From contig NW_017265151.1 of assembly GCF_001638985.1 (NCBI RefSeq), forward strand, positions 931,757 to 995,756: 64,000 nucleotides of DNA, read 5' to 3'. The translations under genes were made by a program, and so were the position numbers. Shown here piece by piece: positions 1 through 11,053 of this stretch (its first letter is position 1; every line of letters begins with the position of its first letter). Below the pieces are notes generated by a model. That model worked only from the letters and a program-made list of their open reading frames with translations. It was not told the DNA's origin and made no database searches. This DNA is from Phycomyces blakesleeanus NRRL 1555(-) (lineage: Eukaryota; Mucoromycota; Mucoromycetes; Mucorales; Phycomycetaceae).

Positions 1-3000
1 CCCAGATAATATCATTGAGTATCGCTTTGATTCTGAAGTACAGAGTACTGCATATTATCCTTTTGTAGTGCAAGTTCATTTTAAGTATTTCTGTTCATTA
101 AATTCCATTATTCTTCATACGCCGTCAGTACCAGATTTCTATGGAATCCATCTATTTCAATTTCAATACAGAATTATACAAAAATAGCTCTCAATCAAAT
201 ACAGTCAATGTTTGACGGGATGTCTGTAAGACGACTCTCATGTGTATTTTTGTATATTTCTATTCTCAAAGATAGTTATAGCTAGTTCTTGCTCACATTA
301 TATAAGTCTGTTCCAAAGAAGCTTTCTGTACTTTTACAATGCTAATAATAGATGTAACTGTAATATTAAAATCGAATTATTATATGTTCTTGTAATAAAC
401 TTGTTTATTATAGAATTTCTATCAACAGTCTCAAAATATATCTATAATCATAGTGGGTCATATAAAACTAAGCAATTGCTTTACTATTCAAAAGTCATTA
501 TAAGGTTCACTGCTTAATAATAAGCACAGACAAGTAAATAAGACAAACCACAAAGCATAAATTAGACATATACTTTTAAAAACATTTATTCGCTAAAATT
601 AATTTTCAACAATAATAAATGAATCGAGTACTGTGGTTCTTAGCAACTACTCCCTAATTCTAAAAACATTTTCAAATTAAAAACATTATCATCAATATTG
701 AGCTACACATTAACTGCTTTACAGAATTATGTTGAGTTATTATTAATATCTTTATAAAAATAAAACTAATACTTTTGAATAACTCTCAGAGCTAATGATA
801 CTCAAAAGCTACGAATCTCAAAATGTAGAGCACTGTCTTTCATTAAAATAACGGCTGCGCATTACAGCTTGAATACTTAATACTCATTAAATATTGATCC
901 CCAAGGTAGTTATAATTTAATAATTGCGGTAGAATACGAAAAGCAGTTAGAGCACACCACAGTATTAAATAAAAATATCCGGCAATGCTAACAAGATACA
1001 ATCTTGCTTGCTATTAACGTCATTATAATTGTATTGCACAATGGAAGCCCACAAGTTAGTAATAGTATTATTTATGAGATAAAAAGTAAATAATTTATTA
1101 TAATATGAGGTTAACCCGAAATATAGATCTATGATAAAGTAACTCCTCGAAAACAAAAAATAAATGAATCGTATTTTCTGAATGTATAAATAAAGAGATT
1201 CGATAGGATAAGCTATAAATTATGCTTGTACAAATTGATATCTATACGCATGACAAGAGCACTATTGGGAGAGTGTATTAGAAAAGAAAATGACATGTTC
1301 AATTTGTATACCTGTCTCTCGTTGTACACAGCAAGCGTACTCGGTAATAGAAGATTTGTAGGTAAGACTTATTATCGATTGAGTAACCAAAGCAGTAACA
1401 TCATTGATCTGAATATATTTTTAAGAGTTACACAACTTCAAACTTGATCCAATGGTATTAATCATTTGGTCCACCATTCATTTGTTATACATGTGCATAA
1501 ATAGAACATTAAAGTGCATACTTACAAGTTTGTGCTTTACCATTAGCGGCAGATCTATCTATGCTTTCTCCAAAAGAGATGATATAGTGCTTATAACAAT
1601 AGAAGTCTATTTATCAAAGAAATATACCGATTGATGATTTACAGCTGTATCTGTATTTGTATATATAGCCAGAAAGCGATTGTCAGACTTTTAAATGTAA
1701 TAATTAAACGCTTATAATAATCTTAATTAGGTTATTATTATAGCATTTAAGAATTGACAATATCAATTGTTATAAATCTTTCACAGTAACATATCATAAA
1801 TATGAATGTATAGATGATCAATTATGGTGTGGACAGACTAAAAGTTAAAGCGAAAAAGACAAAAAAAAAGGGGCAAAAAAAAGTTCAAATTAGTTCAAAT
1901 GCATATTAAATAAAATCAAATGCTCATAATATCATCTATTCCATCATGCAAAAATATTTTCTTGTAAGTTTTTTAGGCCTTTATTCCTATGGCACATCTT
2001 TTCCACTAAAAAAACGCTCTTCTTCTCAATCCAAGTGGTAATTAAAGAAGATTAAGCCAGTCAGAGTCATTCGACATTTTTGCTTTTTTGCCGTTATTTC
2101 AACTTTGAAAAAAAAAAGTTCAAATGTTTTTGGGATTTTTTTAAAACTTTCATCCAATCATACAGCTTACAGTTTCACCCCCTTTTTTTGAACTTTTACA
2201 GTAAAGATGTACACCAACAAGTTTGATAGCGAGAATCAGCTCATAAATTGAGCCAAGTACAAGGTCAATTATACCCAAGAGCCTTTTTGTCGAAAACGGC
2301 AATAATCTGGAACATACACAAGAGATAGAATGCTTTATGTTTTGAAACCAATATTGCATGGTAATATTAAAAGAAAATTATGAGCATCTACTTGCTTTTT
2401 TCTTATTCTCTATTGTAGAACCAATTGGACAAAACATTATATCAAAGCTAGTATGCTTTAAACAACCCATGCTTAATTTAAAAGCAAACTTCTTTTAATC
2501 GGTTATGTTCGCAAGTCTGTTGGAGATGCAAAAACATCCAAAGAATGGTGGATAACCTGTTCAATAGATGTAAAGTAGATCAGTGCTTTGTTTCATATTC
2601 CTCTGATTCCCAAAGCAAGATACAATCAAGGTACATAAAAAGGCACTAATTACACATTCAAAGAAAACAAAAAAAACATTTATGGGAATACCCAAGGTAC
2701 TATATGTGTATATTTCCATGTTCATTTAAAAGTATTGATTTTATTATTATATATAGACATGCTAAATGCCATCTTCTCGCCAAAAATAATATTCTTAGTT
2801 GTAATTGACTATAGCGGTCTATCAACAGACCATGCAAATATCTCTGAGTTTATCGAGTGAATTTTTTTTTAAAAAAAAAAGCGTACATTTTCGTGAGTAC
2901 TAATTACTTTTATAGAGAAAATGAATCAATTAAAAAGATCATAGCGGATTGTTTCCCATTCACATGTGATGCCGTTGAATTTGATTGATCAGACATAATT

Positions 3001-3878
3001 AACGACATTAATGTACTTTTGCCATTCGATTGCCGAGTATCTCCACGGTAAAGATAGGAAAAAAAAGAACAAGAAAACAATTATCTCTCCAATTATTTTC
3101 ACCATTCATTTATATGCACTAAATTATTAATACACATTATTTCTATCGATTGTAAGTTACATAAATTGGAGTAAACGCTATATTTAATGGACTAGTTTGT
3201 TAACAAATAGAGTAGACTACATTATACAAGGCACACTCTTAAGAGTTGTGAACTATTATGAATGGACATTCTTTTTCAATAAACAGCACAGAAAGACATT
3301 CCTAAGCTATTGTGTAGCATATTAACTATTCTGGTAATTTATTTTATTTAATAGATATATATGAAGGGGCGTATATTGAGAAAGTTTCTTAATAGTAAAG
3401 CAATTGCTTAGTTTTATATGACCCACTATGATTATAGATATATTTTGAGACTGTTGATAGAAATTCTATAATAAACAAGTTTATTACAAGAACATATAAT
3501 AATTCGATTTTAATATTACAGTTACATCTATTATTAGCATTGTAAAAGTACAGAAAGCTTCTTTGGAACAGACTTATATAATGTGAGCAAGAACTAGCTA
3601 TAACTATCTTTGAGAATAGAAATATACAAAAATACACATGAGAGTCGTCTTACAGACATCCCGTCAAACATTGACTGTATTTGATTGAGAGCTATTTTTG
3701 TATAATTCTGTATTGAAATTGAAATAGATGGATTCCATAGAAATCTGGTACTGACGGCGTATGAAGAATAATGGAATTTAATGAACAGAAATACTTAAAA
3801 TGAACTTGCACTACAAAAGGATAATATGCAGTACTCTGTACTTCAGAATCAAAGCGATACTCAATGATATTATCTGGG
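1..3878. repeat. 3.9-kb palindrome with 488-bp inverted arms (foldback-type element)
   Basis: Positions 1-488 are the reverse complement of 3391-3878. The outer end (cccagataat at 1, atattatctggg ending at 3878) and inner end (ttactatt at 481-488, aatagtaa at 3391-3398) match with equal arm lengths, and the interior stretches I compared are identical. The arms enclose 2902 bp. The left arm begins exactly at the window edge, so the true arm may be longer. Each arm carries the same short open frame (242-517 on +, 3389-3637 on -), a by-product of the duplication rather than a convincing gene. Long exact arms suggest a foldback or DNA transposon, or a recent inverted duplication. I saw no intact transposase. 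A target-site duplication cannot be tested because the left flank is missing. Confidence 0.85.
2490..3060 (+). pseudogene. Decayed gene resembling a serine-recombinase (resolvase) N-terminal domain
   Basis: Four open pieces in different frames line up on the + strand: LIGYVRKSVGDAK (about 2494-2535), MVDNLFNRCKVDQCFVSYSS (about 2549-2610), IIFLVVIDYSGLSTDHA (about 2790-2840) and ENESIKKIIADCFPFTCD (about 2919-2975). The first has the Y-x-R-x-S pattern that holds the nucleophilic serine in resolvases and IS607-type enzymes. The third resembles the later strand-helix segment with a conserved D and S. A frameshift lies between the first two pieces, and a stop follows the fourth. Gaps between the others may be introns or decay. 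The assignment rests on motif pattern only. It lies inside the palindrome loop and could be its former recombinase or a host-type gene captured there. Confidence 0.5.
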
Positions 3879-5332
3879 CTATATTACATTTTATATTGCT
3901 TACAAAAAGCTGAGCATATCCGATAAACTAGACGACTAAAATCTTGGTACAGGGCGGAGAGCACAAGGAAAGCTGGGAATTATAGGAGGGTGAAATGAAT
4001 ACAATCAAATGCTAATAAAAAAAAACTGCTGTAAAGTTATGTAAAAGTGTATGTTTAAACTCTTGGTATTATCCATAAATATAGTCTAGTTAAAATAGCA
4101 GCAATTTGTACGTGCCTTATTTGCTAACCTTTCTTCTGTGAGTTTACAGCAGGTAAACCGTAAAGAAGGTCTTCCTATTTCATGGTAAGGCCGACGATTT
4201 GAAATCTTTGCTCAATTATATCCGAAATATCTCACCAAGAAAGTACTAATTTTAAGAGCACTAATACTTTCAATGTACGATATCTACTTCTTTTTTAACA
4301 ACATATAGCGAGGTTGACAACATACCTCGTCTTATTTAGGTCAAGGCAGTGTAACATTGGTTTATGCAACGAGACTGAGCTGAATGTTCCCCCCCCCCCC
4401 CCCCCCCGCAATGCACCGTCTTTACCCAAAAAACAGCAAGTCGGGCAATATTTGGTAAATGTCTATTCTAAGCATTGGCAGTACACAAAATTGTTGTACT
4501 CCTTACTGAAAGGTTGAACAGAAAATATGGTCAACATATGAAAATGCTAGTGTCTAAACGCATTGATCGATGACAGATCACTACTATATAATTTCTTCAC
4601 ACTATATGCAGCAACTAATTCGTTACCATTTCTTATTTATAATCCTACACCTAAATTACTGCTGTAATTTGTAAAGTAATTTGCCATGTAAGTAAATGAA
4701 TACATTTGTGTGTATTTGACGCTCAATTCAATTTTTTTGTATCAAGGGATTTAGATCCTTTTTGCTATAATTTTTATAAGCTGAATTAACCAGTAATAAA
4801 ATCAATCTTGAAATATGCTATTATGAATTATATAGTGATTAACATATATATGTAAATATACTCTATATATGATTGCTGATTTTAAAAAGATGTTCAAGGT
4901 AGCTTTGGGTGGACAGAATGTTAGTTATTAGATGTTGCACTGATCGTGTATACCATACCCAAATAATAATAATATTTGAACTGTAAATAGAACTTATAAA
5001 TTTATAGTGATACTCAAGTTTTATTTCGCATGTTAATATACCAAAATTGCAAAAGAGACCCTCCAAGCTTTCCCATTATCCATAGACTCGCTCCATTAGA
5101 CTTTATATTTAATTGTAATACACAGCAAGCTATATATCTTATCGGGCATCTTTGCTGTAGGGTTGTACAGTGCTTAAAGTCTAATATCTTTGAAGTTTCT
5201 GAGATTATATCGACATTTGATATATTTATATATATTTTAAAAAAAAAGTATATATACTAGCAACTGTTGTCTACATTTTCTTCATTATACACATCTCCCA
5301 TTTATCTTTCAATCCTTCCAGTATTATCAGCC
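3879..5332. other. Intergenic, between the palindrome and lipase 1
   Basis: AT-rich DNA without a convincing gene. It contains a run of 19 consecutive C (4389-4407) and a small perfect hairpin (cgaggt/acctcg near 4312-4333). The short open frame at 5030-5260 has no recognisable domain. The AT-rich stretch at about 5218-5260 probably contains the core promoter of lipase 1. Confidence 0.5.
4389..4407. repeat. Homopolymer tract of 19 C
   Basis: A pure C run directly visible after tgaatgtt. It is the only long G/C homopolymer in an otherwise AT-rich window. Confidence 0.95.
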
Positions 5333-6928
5333 ATGAAGTTCACTCCCTTGTCTGCCGTAGCAATTGCCTTGCTTTTTATTTCCTCCCCGGTTTCCATGGC
5401 TGCTCCTACTAGTGAAAATACCCTCAGCACAAATGTCACTCAGCCATTTACTATCCCTGCAATTCTTGCTGGTCGTACAGCTGTCCCAAACAACTTACCT
5501 GATGTCAATTTGTCGGCCGAGAAGACCGCAATGAAGTCCAATGGCCCTCTTCCTGCAAATGTTGAGCAGAAGGGTGGTATGGGTCTCAACTCTACTACCA
5601 TTGACTTTAGCGCCACCCCATCTGGAATCTCTCGCAGAGCAGATGTCTATGCTAGCGCTGCCAAAGTTCAAGAATTGAAGCTTTATACTCAACTTGCTGC
5701 AAACGCCTACTGCCGAAGTGTCGTTCCTGGAAATAAATGGGACTGTAAGCATTGCTCCAAGGATGACACTCTTGTATCTACTTTTAAGTCTTCCAAGTAC
5801 GACACCAATGGATACGTTGCCCGTAACGACAAAACCAAAGTCATTAACCTCGTCTTCAGAGGTATGCTTTCATTTGGCTTTGATTAACTAGATACTAATG
5901 TTTTGTTATCGATTAAAGGCACAAGCTCACTTCCAAACTTTGTTGCCGTGAGTATTCTTATAAGAGACTATAGTATGATTTGTATATATACTGATTTCAT
6001 CTTGTTACTTTGAAAAGGATTTTGAATTCATTGCCCAGAGCTATCCTCCTGTCAGTGGTGCTAAGGTTCATACTGGTAATTTTTGGAAAGAGCAATGTAC
6101 TATATATTATGTTGATCTAATTACTGTATAATACAAAATTAGGATTTTACAAGGCTTACTTGGAAGTTCAGAAGGATGTTCTCTCCAGCATGATCCAACA
6201 GATCACATCTTTCCCTAACTACCAAGTTGTTGTCTCTGGGTAACTCACATACATAATTTAATATTAAGAGCAAATGTTTATTTATCTTTACATTTTCTTT
6301 AGACATTCTCTTGGTGGTGCTCTTGCTACTATTGGTGTATTGGACTTGTATCAGCGCGATTCTCGTTTTAACGCCAAAAACCTTGCTATTAGAACATATG
6401 GTAACATTATAAATAGATAAAAAAACTCTACTGTTATAATAACATTTTGTTTGTAAAACTAGGTGGACCTCGTGTTGGAAACCCCACTTTTGCTTACTAT
6501 GTTACCGGAACTGGTATTGACTTTGAGCGTACCGTAGACAGACAGGATAGTAAGTTTTAACAATATTTAAATTCGAAGTACTGTATTACTTACCCAGAAT
6601 TTACTAGTTGTGCCCCATCTTCCTCCTCAATCCTTTGGTTTCTTGCACCCTGGTGTGGAATACTGGATTAGAGATAACGACAACGTCAGTAAGTATTCGT
6701 CAGAAAAGGCTTACAAATAGCAATAGCATAACAGCAGTTAATTTACGTTGCTTTACTAGGAATCTGCGACGATGTTCTCGATTCTGCAGAGTGCTCAAAC
6801 TCCATCGTTCCATTCACCAAGCTTTCCGACCATCTTAGGTAAGCTAAATCCGCATAGAGTATATATGAAACTAACATACTCAATGATTTAATAGCTACTT
6901 TGATATCAACACCGGCCTTTGCCTTTAA
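5333..6928 (+). CDS. Secreted triacylglycerol lipase 1 (Rhizopus/Rhizomucor type, class 3)
   Basis: Hydrolyses ester bonds of triacylglycerols outside the cell. Nine exons: 5333-5861, 5919-5947, 6018-6075, 6143-6239, 6303-6400, 6463-6549, 6608-6688, 6760-6838, 6895-6928, giving 363 residues. The start gives a signal peptide (MKFTPLSAVAIALLFISSPV) followed by a propeptide, then the mature fold with YCRSVVPGNKWDC and the oxyanion-loop segment FRGTSS. The catalytic triad of the family is visible: Ser in GHSLGG (split by an intron after the first G codon), Asp in TVDRQDIVPHLPP and His in SDHLSYFDINTGLCL. Cysteines match those forming disulfides in Rhizomucor miehei lipase. An AT-rich TATA-like run lies about 75-110 bp upstream. 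It is the + strand member of a three-gene paralogous cluster. The protein family is certain; substrate preference is not. Confidence 0.95.
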
Positions 6929-9269
6929 TACCTTATTTATATCCATCTAATAACATTATTTATTTATTAGCTTAAATAACATCATTTTCTTTAAATAAAG
7001 ACCTCTTTTTAGAGAATTAAAAAAAAACATTTTTTTTATTTCATTAAATTTTTATACAATTTTAAAACAATATTTGATTTAAAAAAAAAACACATATGAA
7101 ACATGTTGGTTATGCTTGGAAATATAAGGATTAATATGGAAAACAAGACTCTGTGGTATAAAATTTTGGATACTGATAAAATACTCTTTTAATTTTACCA
7201 GTAGAGATGGTATAGCTTTAATATATGCTTTTACCAGCACATATCAGTATGGGTTGAAAAATAACTTTACTTCCAAAATGTTTCATATATACTAAATAGT
7301 AATGCATTATACCAAGAATATATAGCTCATCAATAAATAAAAGAAAAATATATATAAAGATTGTTTAATGTGCATACTTTATTCTGGAATAAAAATTTGC
7401 GTAATCATAGAGTACATCCTTGACATAATTAATCTGTTTTAAATCTTATATTATTATTATTCTTTAAAATCTTAATGTATATAGTAGAAAAGCTGTTTTA
7501 ACTTGTGTTATCGGAACCTTTTAGATTTGGTAACATATTAGAGCTAAAGTCTGGTTCAGAAGTTAAGACAGTACTTAAAAGGTTGACAGACCTTTTTTTT
7601 CCATTTAATATCCTTATATTGGCCAAGACGTTGTATTGAAGCTTTTGCGACAAGCGCAATTCATATGATTCGAAATAACTTGATTACTAACTAATAATCT
7701 CTAGTGTTTTGTATTGTATTTTAAAGGAAGGTTAAAGGAGATTTCTCGCACGCATTTATAGCTAAAGTATATGGGAAATAATACATTAATGATATCAATT
7801 ATATAATATAAGTAAATATCAACTTTATCCCATTATGATTGATATATAAGTTTGTATTCTATAGACTTAGCTGAGTGGATTGAGAGTATTTTAAGTATAC
7901 ACTTCTTATATTAATTGACCCTAGTAGTATTGCTGCAGATAGAGTAAACCTAAAAATACACAGACATTCTACATGTCAGAAACTTGTTGTTTATTAAAAG
8001 CAGTAGGCAAGATTCTCGTTTGATACTTGCTAATAATGGTATACTCTTACCTATAGGAAAATAAAAGGCTGGATTCAAGTATTTTATATCGGACCAAGCA
8101 CTTCAATATTGCCAACGTAAAGCTGTTGAATAAAATAAAGCACACCCCTTTTTTTACATCAACTGTTTCAGTAACACTCCCAAACCAATCATTTGTTTCT
8201 ACTGCAATTATTATTAATGAATTCGTTCTGAGCAGCTAGTATTAACTCGTTGAAGTTTTACCAAAGACCCAAGTACAAAAACTACTAAGAAAAGCTGTAC
8301 CCAAAAAGAAAGAAAGAAAGAAAGAAAACATTCCTTGTGTTCATGTACTTTTCTTTTAGTAAGCAGAGTATTTGATTGATTCATAGCGATTATCTAATGT
8401 TCAGCCGACCATTTCTAGTACACAAGGAAGTGATCGACAATATGCTTGTTTTATTTTCTGTTGGAAAATCTCTATCATATATACTATTTACAGACACAAA
8501 GATCTGTCAGCTTCCATTCTATTTCAAAGCCCACCAGTCATTATTTGTGTTACAGAAGCTATATAGATCTATCTTATAATGTCTTGCTCAAATAATCCAA
8601 AATGTGTTCATTTAGGTTGAAATTGGGGGAGTTTTAGAGGGCTTTTTTGTAAAACGATTTAGTTATAATCTAGGATATTTTACGATTTTCTTTAATTTCA
8701 GCATTAGAAACATCCTTTAGGACATAACACGATCACATTAATCTTAAACATCTCTTCATATCTACTAGTCGATGTAAATGAGCTAATTATCTGTACTAAA
8801 CACATTAATACATTGGAAATCATTGTGGAGATTTCTAGAAATAGCAATTGTATGGGTGTCAATTACAACACACTAATGCATAACTTCCTGTAAATCTTAT
8901 ATCCCTGTTCTTTCTTCTTCTTTTTCTTACCTTAAAAATTACTGCTAAATTTAATTTATATATACCGGCTGGTATGATAATTCATTGTGTATGTTACTTG
9001 ACTTAAAATAAGAATACTTTTTGTGTGTTTTGAAAGGGTTTCTTCCTATTTCTGGAATTCGCGGCCTTTATCTTATCCACACAGTGTATGAGATATAGTA
9101 TTAAACTATGAGTAATATTTATTTAGAATAAAAATCTTTGTAAATGAAAAAAAGGAACTTTTTGATATTCTTGAATAAAGTCAAAGCCATCAAGGAGACA
9201 AAAAGAAACAATCAAATAGACAAAGTTCTGTAAAATATCAGGTTTAATATACCTCTAAAAAACGGTATA
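6929..9269. other. Intergenic between convergent lipases 1 and 2
   Basis: About 2.3 kb of AT-rich DNA containing the 3' ends of both lipase transcripts. It has a GAAA microsatellite (about 8308-8328) and scattered poly-A/T runs. I see no supported gene. A weak transposase-like motif on the minus strand near 8570-8640 was not accepted. Confidence 0.5.
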
Positions 9270-11053
9270 TTAAATACGGAAGCCGGTATCAATATCAAGG
9301 TATCTCAAAACAAAAAAAGAGAACTACACCAAAAACGAATCATGTTCCTTTCACTTATACTAATTAAAGAATATGGACATTCTCCGCTTTACAAATAAAA
9401 TAGATACCAAGGTATCTATCAAATCATCAAGACATGTTAGCCTTTGCATTAAGATCTAACCAATTGTAGCTTACGTAAAGTGGTCTCTAAAGCTAGTGAA
9501 TGGGACAATGGAGTTGGAGCAATCTGGAGAATCAAGCGCATCATCACAAATTTCTATCAAAAAGCAACGTGAATTAATTGAATCCATAATACCCGTTATT
9601 TATAAAAAACGTCTGGCGAGTACTTACTGATTCTGTTGTCCGATTTATTCCAGTATTCAGTGCCAAAGTGCAAGTAATTAAGTGCCTGAGAAGGCATATG
9701 AGCAATAACTAATATATATATATATATTAATGTATTTCAAGTAAGTAAGCCAAACAAAATTGAAGAGATCGCAGTACTCACCATCACGCTTGTTTACAAT
9801 GCGTTCAAGGGGAATTCCAGTTCCAGTGGCATAGTAGGCAAAGTAAGGATTTCCAACACGAGGACCACCTGATTATTATGTTTGTGGATAAAAATGTTAT
9901 AATTATAATTATTGCTACAGTAATATGATTAATATGATTGCTTTAAACGTACCAAGAGTTATAATAGAAAGGTTTTTAGCATTGAAGCGAGAGTCGCGTT
10001 GGAACAAATCTAATCCGGCAAGTACCGCAATACCCGCACCAAGAGAGTGTCTAAGAAGGGGTGAAAAATAGATGCAATAATAAGACTTTGTTCCAAATAC
10101 CCGGAAGCTTGTTTAATTACCCAATGACAACAGTTTTGTAGTCAGGGTACTTCGTTATCTGTTCAGTCATGGCTTTGAGAATTTCCTTCTGGGCATCCAT
10201 GTATGCCTCATAAAAACCTAGATGAGTTTCAGATGTCAATAGTGCCAATAGTATCTGCCATAGCATTCTTCCTTGATCTTACCGGTGTGGACCTTAGTGC
10301 CAGGGACAGGAGGGTAGTCCTGCTGAATCAGCTTAATATCCTGTTGTTGTTTTTGTTTTTTAGAGTAACAATATAAAGTTAGTATTCATATAGAGCGTAT
10401 TGGTTCTTTTTCTTTTTTTTAAAAAAAAATTAAACCCTTACAGCAATAAAGTTGGGCTTTGTGATTGAGCCTTTTAAAAGATCTTTGTATTAGTCCTCTC
10501 TGGTCAGCTTTATTCACTTGAATAGCTTACCTCTAAACACAAGGGTGATAACCTTGGTCTTATCGTTGCGTGAAATATAGCCATTGATATCGTATTTGCT
10601 CGACTTGAATACAGAGACTAGAATATCATCTTTATAGCAATACGTACATGTCCAATTGCTAGCCTGGACACTAGGGCAGTAAGAATTGGCAGAAAACTGT
10701 GCATATTTTGTCAATTCATCAATCTTGGCAGCGGTAGCATACACGTTTGCTCTGCGTGAAATTCCGCTGTGGGCAGCATCAAAATCAAAAAGGGAAGAAT
10801 TGAGTCCCAATCCATGTATCTGTGCAACATTTTCTGGGAGCAGTCCATTGGCTATCAAAGCCATCTTTTCGGCGAATAGGTTGACTGCAGGGAGAATGGT
10901 TGGCATTGTTACGCGCTCGGCAATAAGTGGAGGGATAGAAAAAGGTTGGGTAACATTATTAAAAGTATTTTTGGCGGCGGGGATAGCTAAAGACACAGGA
11001 GAAGAAACAAGCAATATAGCAACTGTTATGATAGATAAGGGAGTGAACTTCAT
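9270..11053 (-). CDS. Secreted triacylglycerol lipase 2 (divergent paralogue)
   Basis: Nine exons read from high to low: 11053-10531, 10470-10442, 10340-10283, 10217-10121, 10050-9953, 9868-9782, 9708-9628, 9553-9475, 9303-9270, giving 361 residues. Exons 2-9 have exactly the lengths seen in lipase 1. The start gives a signal peptide (MKFTPLSIITVAILLVSSPV). The triad is kept: Ser in GHSLGAG, Asp in VNKRDVIAHMPS and His in RDHL before YLDIDTGFRI. It departs from its neighbours in three places. The elbow reads GHSLGAG rather than GHSLGGA. The oxyanion segment is FRGSITKPNF, with Ser as in Rhizomucor rather than Thr as in Rhizopus. The usual IVPHLPP is VIAHMPS. The protein looks intact, so altered specificity is an inference. 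Same orientation as lipase 3. Confidence 0.93.

Noticed and set aside
242..517. Identical short open frames in both palindrome arms
   Set aside because: The identity only reflects the arm duplication. Codon composition and lack of any motif give no support for a protein.
1226..1634. Two short + frames in the palindrome loop
   Set aside because: No recognisable motif, and too short in AT-rich DNA to trust.
7863..7925. tRNA-like A box (tagctgagtgg)
   Set aside because: The A box fits the consensus, but no B box or cloverleaf pairing follows.
8560..8645. Minus-strand motif faintly like the PP-x-SPDLN-x-NE-x-W block of Tc1 transposases
   Set aside because: Only a few residues fit, with stops in between, and no upstream DDE block was found.
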